Shown piece by piece: positions 60,222-64,000 of a stretch of DNA of 64,000 nt. Made by a program: the position numbers and the translations under genes. Origin of the DNA: an uncultured Hungatella sp. (lineage in GTDB: Bacteria; Bacillota; Clostridia; Lachnospirales; Lachnospiraceae); NCBI GenBank assembly GCA_910577935.1, contig CAJTOT010000017.1:145-64144 (forward strand), in the 5' to 3' direction. The notes beneath the pieces are model-generated. The model did not search any database, was not told the DNA's origin, and worked only from the letters and a program-made list of their open reading frames with translations. Position 1 is the stretch's first letter; every line of letters starts with the position of its first letter.

Positions 60222-61763
60222 TTACTTCGCATAGTCTGTTACTCTTGATTCACGAATCACATTGACACGAATCTGTCCCGGATACTCCATGGACTCCTCA
60301 ATCTTTTTGGAAATCTCCCTTGCCAGCAGCACCATATCGTCATCGCTGATCTGTTCCGGCACAACCATAACCCGAACCTCACGCCCTGCCTGAATGGCAA
60401 ATGACTTATCCACTCCCTTAAAGGAATCAGTAATCTCCTCCAACTGTTTCAGTCTGTTCGTATATGTCTCCAGGGTCTCTCTCCTCGCTCCGGGTCTCGC
60501 AGCCGATATGGTATCTGCTGCCTGAACGATGCAGGAAATCAGACTCTCCGGTTCAACATCGCCATGATGGGACTCTACCGCGTTGATCACTGCAGCGGAT
60601 TCCTTATACTTTCTGCATAACTCCGCTCCCAGTTTCACATGGGAACCTTCCACCTCATGGTCAATGGATTTACCAATATCATGTAATAAGCCGGCGCGCT
60701 TTGCCATGCGGACATCCATACCGACCTCCGCCGCCAGCAGGCCCGACAACTGGGCAACCTCAATGGAATGCTTCAGCGCATTCTGCCCATAACTGGTTCT
60801 GAACTTCATCTTGCCCAACAGCTTTACCAGCTCCGGATGGATTCCGTGTATGCCCACCTCCAGGGTGGCTGCCTCTCCATCCTCTCTCATATTGATCTCT
60901 ACTTCTCTCTGCGCCTTCTCTACCATCTCTTCGATTCTGGCCGGATGAATACGTCCGTCCACAATCAGGCGTTCCAGGGCAATTCTTGCCACTTCTCTTC
61001 TCACCGGGTCAAACCCCGACAGCACCACTGCTTCCGGAGTATCATCAATGATCAGTTCCACTCCGGTCATAGTCTCCAATGTACGAATATTCCGGCCTTC
61101 CCGTCCTATTATCCGGCCTTTCATCTCATCGTTGGGAAGCTGTACTACAGAAACGGTAGTCTCCGCCACATGGTCGGCAGCGCATCTCTGAATCGCCGTC
61201 ACCACATACTCTTTGGCTTTCTTATCCGCCTCTTCCTTGGCTCTCGTCTCCATGTCCTTGATCATCCGGGCCGTGTCATGCTTTACATCGTCCTCCACAG
61301 ACTTTAACAGATATTCCTTCGCCTGCTCGGAAGTCAATCCGGAGATTCTCTCCAATTCCTCCTGCTGCTTGTTCTGGAGTTCCTCCGCCTCGGCCAGCTT
61401 CCGGCTCAGATTCTCTTCACGGGCCGCCAGGCTTGTCTCTCTGCGCTCCAGACTCTCGGACTTTTTGTCCAGGTTCTCTTCTTTGTTCAGTACTCGTCTT
61501 TCATACCTCTGCAGCTCTGCTCTTCGTTCCTTGGTTTCTTTATCTAACTCATTCTTTGTCCGTATGGACTCTTCCTTGGCTTCCAGGAGAGCTTCGCGCT
61601 TTTTTGTCTCTGCGGTTTTTAATGCTTCGTCTATTATCTCTCTCGACTTTTCTTCCGCGCTGCCGATCTTGCTCTCGTACGTCTTTTTCCGGTACGCGGT
61701 AGCCAGTCCCCAGACAATAGGAGCTACAATCACGATTGTAACTATTACAGCTATTATTGTCAC
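60222..61763 (-). CDS. rny: Ribonuclease Y
   Basis: A 513-residue membrane-anchored endoribonuclease that starts mRNA decay in Firmicutes. It has one N-terminal transmembrane helix ([19 protein letters not shown]), a long charged coiled coil (about residues 30-200), a KH domain ([25 protein letters not shown]) and an HD domain ([34 protein letters not shown]). Translation starts at GTG 61763 behind AGGAGG. Promoter and terminator flank it, so it is transcribed alone, next to recX-recA as in many clostridia. Confidence 0.96.
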   Translation of the reverse strand: MTIIAVIVTIVIVAPIVWGLATAYRKKTYESKIGSAEEKSREIIDEALKTAETKKREALLEAKEESIRTKNELDKETKERRAELQRYERRVLNKEENLDKKSESLERRETSLAAREENLSRKLAEAEELQNKQQEELERISGLTSEQAKEYLLKSVEDDVKHDTARMIKDMETRAKEEADKKAKEYVVTAIQRCAADHVAETTVSVVQLPNDEMKGRIIGREGRNIRTLETMTGVELIIDDTPEAVVLSGFDPVRREVARIALERLIVDGRIHPARIEEMVEKAQREVEINMREDGEAATLEVGIHGIHPELVKLLGKMKFRTSYGQNALKHSIEVAQLSGLLAAEVGMDVRMAKRAGLLHDIGKSIDHEVEGSHVKLGAELCRKYKESAAVINAVESHHGDVEPESLISCIVQAADTISAARPGARRETLETYTNRLKQLEEITDSFKGVDKSFAIQAGREVRVMVVPEQISDDDMVLLAREISKKIEESMEYPGQIRVNVIRESRVTDYAK

Positions 61764-61813
61764 AGGAGCACCTCCTTATTCAGTTTTCATTGTACAAACA
61801 ATACAACAATACA

Positions 61814-61842
61814 ATTTTAAACTGTTTTATACATTATGTCAA
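61814..61842 (-). promoter_or_regulatory. Promoter of rny
   Basis: On the minus strand TTGACA (complement of 61837-61842), 17-bp spacer, TAAAAT (complement of 61814-61819). Confidence 0.75.
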
Positions 61843-61980
61843 GTATCCAAGTCCATCTTACGTTCACGGTCTTGGCGCCGTCGCAACAGTCCTGCCCCCT
61901 GAACTGTTACGTGCTGTTACTGTTCATGTACGCTCACAGCAGCAGGCAAAATTCCCGGCAAACCGCGCCTCTCCTTGACA

Positions 61981-62586
61981 TCAGCTGTAATCACTCTCTC
62001 CCATGACTCTGTATATCTCATCAAAGGAAAAACCTTTCCTCGCCAGGGCGGAAGCCATCTTTGCCTTCTCCTTAGGCGGCGTGGCCTCCTTTTCGTATCC
62101 CTTTTTCCGCAGATACCGGAGAATCTGGCTCTCCTCATCCACAGGATTCTCTTCCAGAAAGCAGGCCGCCATCTCTCTGGGGATTCCTCTGTTTCCCAGT
62201 TCAAATTCCAGCTGTTTCCTGCTCTTTTTCCCCCCATAGTCCCCGATATAGCCGCGGCAGTACTTCTCGTCGTCCACAAACCGGTACTCTTTCAGAAATT
62301 CCACCGCGCTCTCTACGGCCTCCGGGGGATAAAAGCCTTCTTTCAGCTTTCTTCGTATCTCCTGCTCCGTCCTGTCTTTGGCTTTGAGCAGATACAGGCA
62401 TCTCTCCCTGGCCCGCTTAAACAGCACCTCTCTCAGAATCCTGTCGTACACCCCCGGCGCCAGCTCTTCCCCCTCCCGAAGGTCATACTTCTTCAGTTCC
62501 CCTCTGTACAGGGCAAAGGTCAGCCCTTCATCGGTGAGAACCCTGCTTCTTCGCTTATCCAGCTGGACAATCGCTTCGACGCGCAT
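61981..62586 (-). CDS. recX: RecA regulatory protein RecX
   Basis: A 201-residue helical-repeat protein that modulates RecA filaments. The RecX repeats include ARERCLYLLKAKDRTEQEIRRKL, VESAVEFLKEYRFVDDEKYCRGYIGD and KSRKQLEFELGNRGIPREMA. Its ATG follows GGGAGG. It lies 119 bases after recA and is probably in the same SOS-controlled transcript. Confidence 0.93.
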   Translation of the reverse strand: MRVEAIVQLDKRRSRVLTDEGLTFALYRGELKKYDLREGEELAPGVYDRILREVLFKRARERCLYLLKAKDRTEQEIRRKLKEGFYPPEAVESAVEFLKEYRFVDDEKYCRGYIGDYGGKKSRKQLEFELGNRGIPREMAACFLEENPVDEESQILRYLRKKGYEKEATPPKEKAKMASALARKGFSFDEIYRVMGESDYS

Positions 62587-62705
62587 TCCCGGCCTCCCTC
62601 TTCTCTGCTGGTAAATCTGTCCGGCGGCAGCCCTTCATGCAGGTCCGCCGGTCTCCCTGGGAACCGCAAAAACACGCAGCCGCCGATATTCTGTCCCTGA
62701 CAGAC

Positions 62706-63848
62706 TTACTCAGATGTCTTATCTTCTTTCGCCGAAGAAGGCTCTGAACCAGCCTCCGGCGAGCTGCTGCTCTCCGCAGCCGCTTTTCCGCCCCTCGGCT
62801 TCCTCTCGGGTTTCTCCTCTTTCGCGGCAGATGCCTCATCTCCCACGGAAGACGCCTCCAGGCCATAGGCGGCGCGGACCTTGTTCTCCACTTCCTGACA
62901 CACAGCCGGGTTATCCCTCAGATAAATCTTGGCGTTCTCCCGCCCCTGCCCGATCTTGGCTCCCTGGTAGGCATACCAGGCGCCGCTTTTCTCCACGATA
63001 TTCTCCTTTACAGCCAGATCCAGAATATCCCCTTCCCTGGAAATGCCCTGACCGAACATAATGTCAAACTCGGCCTCCTTAAAAGGCGGGGCGATCTTGT
63101 TCTTCACAACCTTCACCTTGGCACGGCTTCCCACCACGTCACCGCCCTGCTTCAGGCTCTCGCCCCTCCTCACCTCTATGCGGACCGAGGCATAGAACTT
63201 CAGGGCCCGGCCTCCGGTGGTTGTCTCCGGGTTGCCGAACATGACGCCGATCTTCTCACGCACCTGGTTGATAAAGATGACGCTGCAGTTGGACTTGCTG
63301 ATGACGCCGGTAAGCTTCCTCAGGGCCTGGGACATAAGACGGGCCTGGAGTCCCATGTGGGAATCTCCCATCTCTCCCTCGATCTCCGCCTTGGGAACCA
63401 GCGCCGCCACAGAGTCCACGATGACGATATCCACTGCCCCGGAACGAACCATGGTCTCGGTGATCTCCAGAGCCTGCTCCCCGTTATCCGGCTGGGAAAT
63501 GTACAGGTTGTCGATGTCGACGCCGATCTTCTTGGCGTAGACCGGATCCAGGGCATGCTCGGCATCGATAAATCCGGCGATGCCTCCCCGCTTCTGCACC
63601 TCGGCTACCATGTGGAGCGCCACGGTGGTCTTACCGCTGGATTCCGGGCCGTAGACCTCAATGACACGCCCCTTGGGAATCCCGCCAAGCCCCAGAGCGA
63701 TGTCAAGGCTCAGGGAGCCTGTGGGGACAGTCTCAATATTCATATTCGATCCGGAATCCCCCAGCTTCATCACCGAACCCTTGCCGTACGCCTTCTCGAT
63801 CTGTGTTATGGCGCCCTCCAGCGCCTTCAGCTTTTCTTCTCTGTTCAT
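62706..63848 (-). CDS. recA: Recombinase RecA
   Basis: A 380-residue recombinase for homologous repair and SOS induction. It contains Walker [21 protein letters not shown], the L1/L2 regions ([24 protein letters not shown] and [18 protein letters not shown]), and a C-terminal acidic tail ([20 protein letters not shown]) rich in Ser, Ala and Glu. The frame extends upstream to 63962 but ATG 63848 ([14 protein letters not shown]) is the normal family start. A LexA box and promoter precede it. Confidence 0.97.
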   Translation of the reverse strand: MNREEKLKALEGAITQIEKAYGKGSVMKLGDSGSNMNIETVPTGSLSLDIALGLGGIPKGRVIEVYGPESSGKTTVALHMVAEVQKRGGIAGFIDAEHALDPVYAKKIGVDIDNLYISQPDNGEQALEITETMVRSGAVDIVIVDSVAALVPKAEIEGEMGDSHMGLQARLMSQALRKLTGVISKSNCSVIFINQVREKIGVMFGNPETTTGGRALKFYASVRIEVRRGESLKQGGDVVGSRAKVKVVKNKIAPPFKEAEFDIMFGQGISREGDILDLAVKENIVEKSGAWYAYQGAKIGQGRENAKIYLRDNPAVCQEVENKVRAAYGLEASSVGDEASAAKEEKPERKPRGGKAAAESSSSPEAGSEPSSAKEDKTSE

Positions 63849-63873
63849 ATCCGTCCCTTTCCTTCGCAAAATT

Positions 63874-63887
63874 CGAACAAATGTTCT
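63874..63887. promoter_or_regulatory. LexA (SOS) box upstream of recA
   Basis: CGAACAAATGTTCT matches the Gram-positive CGAAC-N4-GTTC consensus and lies between the recA promoter and its start codon. Confidence 0.9.
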
Positions 63888-63896
63888 TTTTTTATT

Positions 63897-63925
63897 ATAA
63901 TAATATACTTGCAGGCAAATGTCAA
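63897..63925 (-). promoter_or_regulatory. Promoter of recA
   Basis: On the minus strand TTGACA (complement of 63920-63925), 17-bp spacer, TATTAT (complement of 63897-63902). Confidence 0.75.
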
Positions 63926-64000
63926 CCACATTTCTCATATTTTCCGGCGCTATGTTTGTCACTGTTCACGGGGCATCTTCTTGCCCGGCTGTGCCGGACA

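Noticed and set aside
62706..63962. recA starting at 63962
   Set aside because: The extension covers the promoter and LexA box; ATG 63848 is the family start.

Overview
The window looks like chromosomal DNA of a gut-type, spore-forming Lachnospiraceae clostridium (Hungatella / Enterocloster / Clostridium-like). This rests on the protein content: clostridial-type RNase Y, RecA and SpoIIM-like proteins, a bile-salt/penicillin-V acylase-type amidase, TTT and sugar ABC uptake systems and many pectin enzymes. It also rests on strong AGGAGG ribosome sites and TTGACA/TATAAT promoters. No rRNA, tRNA, CRISPR array or intact insertion sequence was seen. The assignment is from recognition of protein families, not from a search.

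Layout. 1-7.95 kb: the end of a repeat-rich coiled-coil protein, argG, a DUF554 membrane protein gene broken by an in-frame amber codon, a MerR regulator, a DapB-like oxidoreductase behind a MerR-type 19-bp-spacer promoter, an Ntn amidase, and a MATE efflux gene behind a terminator-like leader. 8.07-18.4 kb: an AT-rich exopolysaccharide operon on the minus strand (WecB/TagA, polymerase, three glycosyltransferases, pyruvyl transferase, flippase, FrhB-like protein). Its first two genes are a 58-residue protein and a truncated, catalytically dead tyrosine-recombinase relative. A divergent XRE repressor lies across a control region with three operator-like sites exactly 32 bp apart. 18.6-25.4 kb: a small membrane protein, moeA, kdpE-kdpD, a small membrane protein and trkH.

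25.5-33.9 kb: one long minus-strand operon joins a tripartite tricarboxylate (TTT) transporter to an esterase, a GH28, a GH105 and a TIM-barrel isomerase. 34.1-43.6 kb: a fused double LysR regulator, garD with a divergent LysR, a 63-residue protein, and an operon garR - DapA-superfamily lyase - garK - aldo/keto reductase. Together these could take galactarate to 2-phosphoglycerate. 43.6-48.5 kb: an M42 peptidase, a PrpR-type regulator with a ruined sigma-54 AAA+ domain, a ROK kinase, a nested inverted repeat and apt. 48.5-56.4 kb: a second pectin locus (LacI regulator, GH28, two ABC permeases, an unknown 110-residue protein, a solute-binding lipoprotein, and a divergent GH105) with two LacI-like operators.

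56.7-64 kb: xerD, a SpoIIM-like protein, an ADP-ribose-type Nudix hydrolase, a secreted cell-wall-binding protein, rny, recX and recA with a LexA box.

Working together, the two pectin loci and the gar genes suggest a cell that imports uronic-acid oligosaccharides and aldaric acids. It would cut them in the cytoplasm and feed glycerate/pyruvate metabolism. The least ordinary parts are the phage-like switch on the exopolysaccharide operon, the double LysR protein, the dead AAA+ regulator and a dispersed hairpin-bearing intergenic repeat (37.8 and 59.0 kb).
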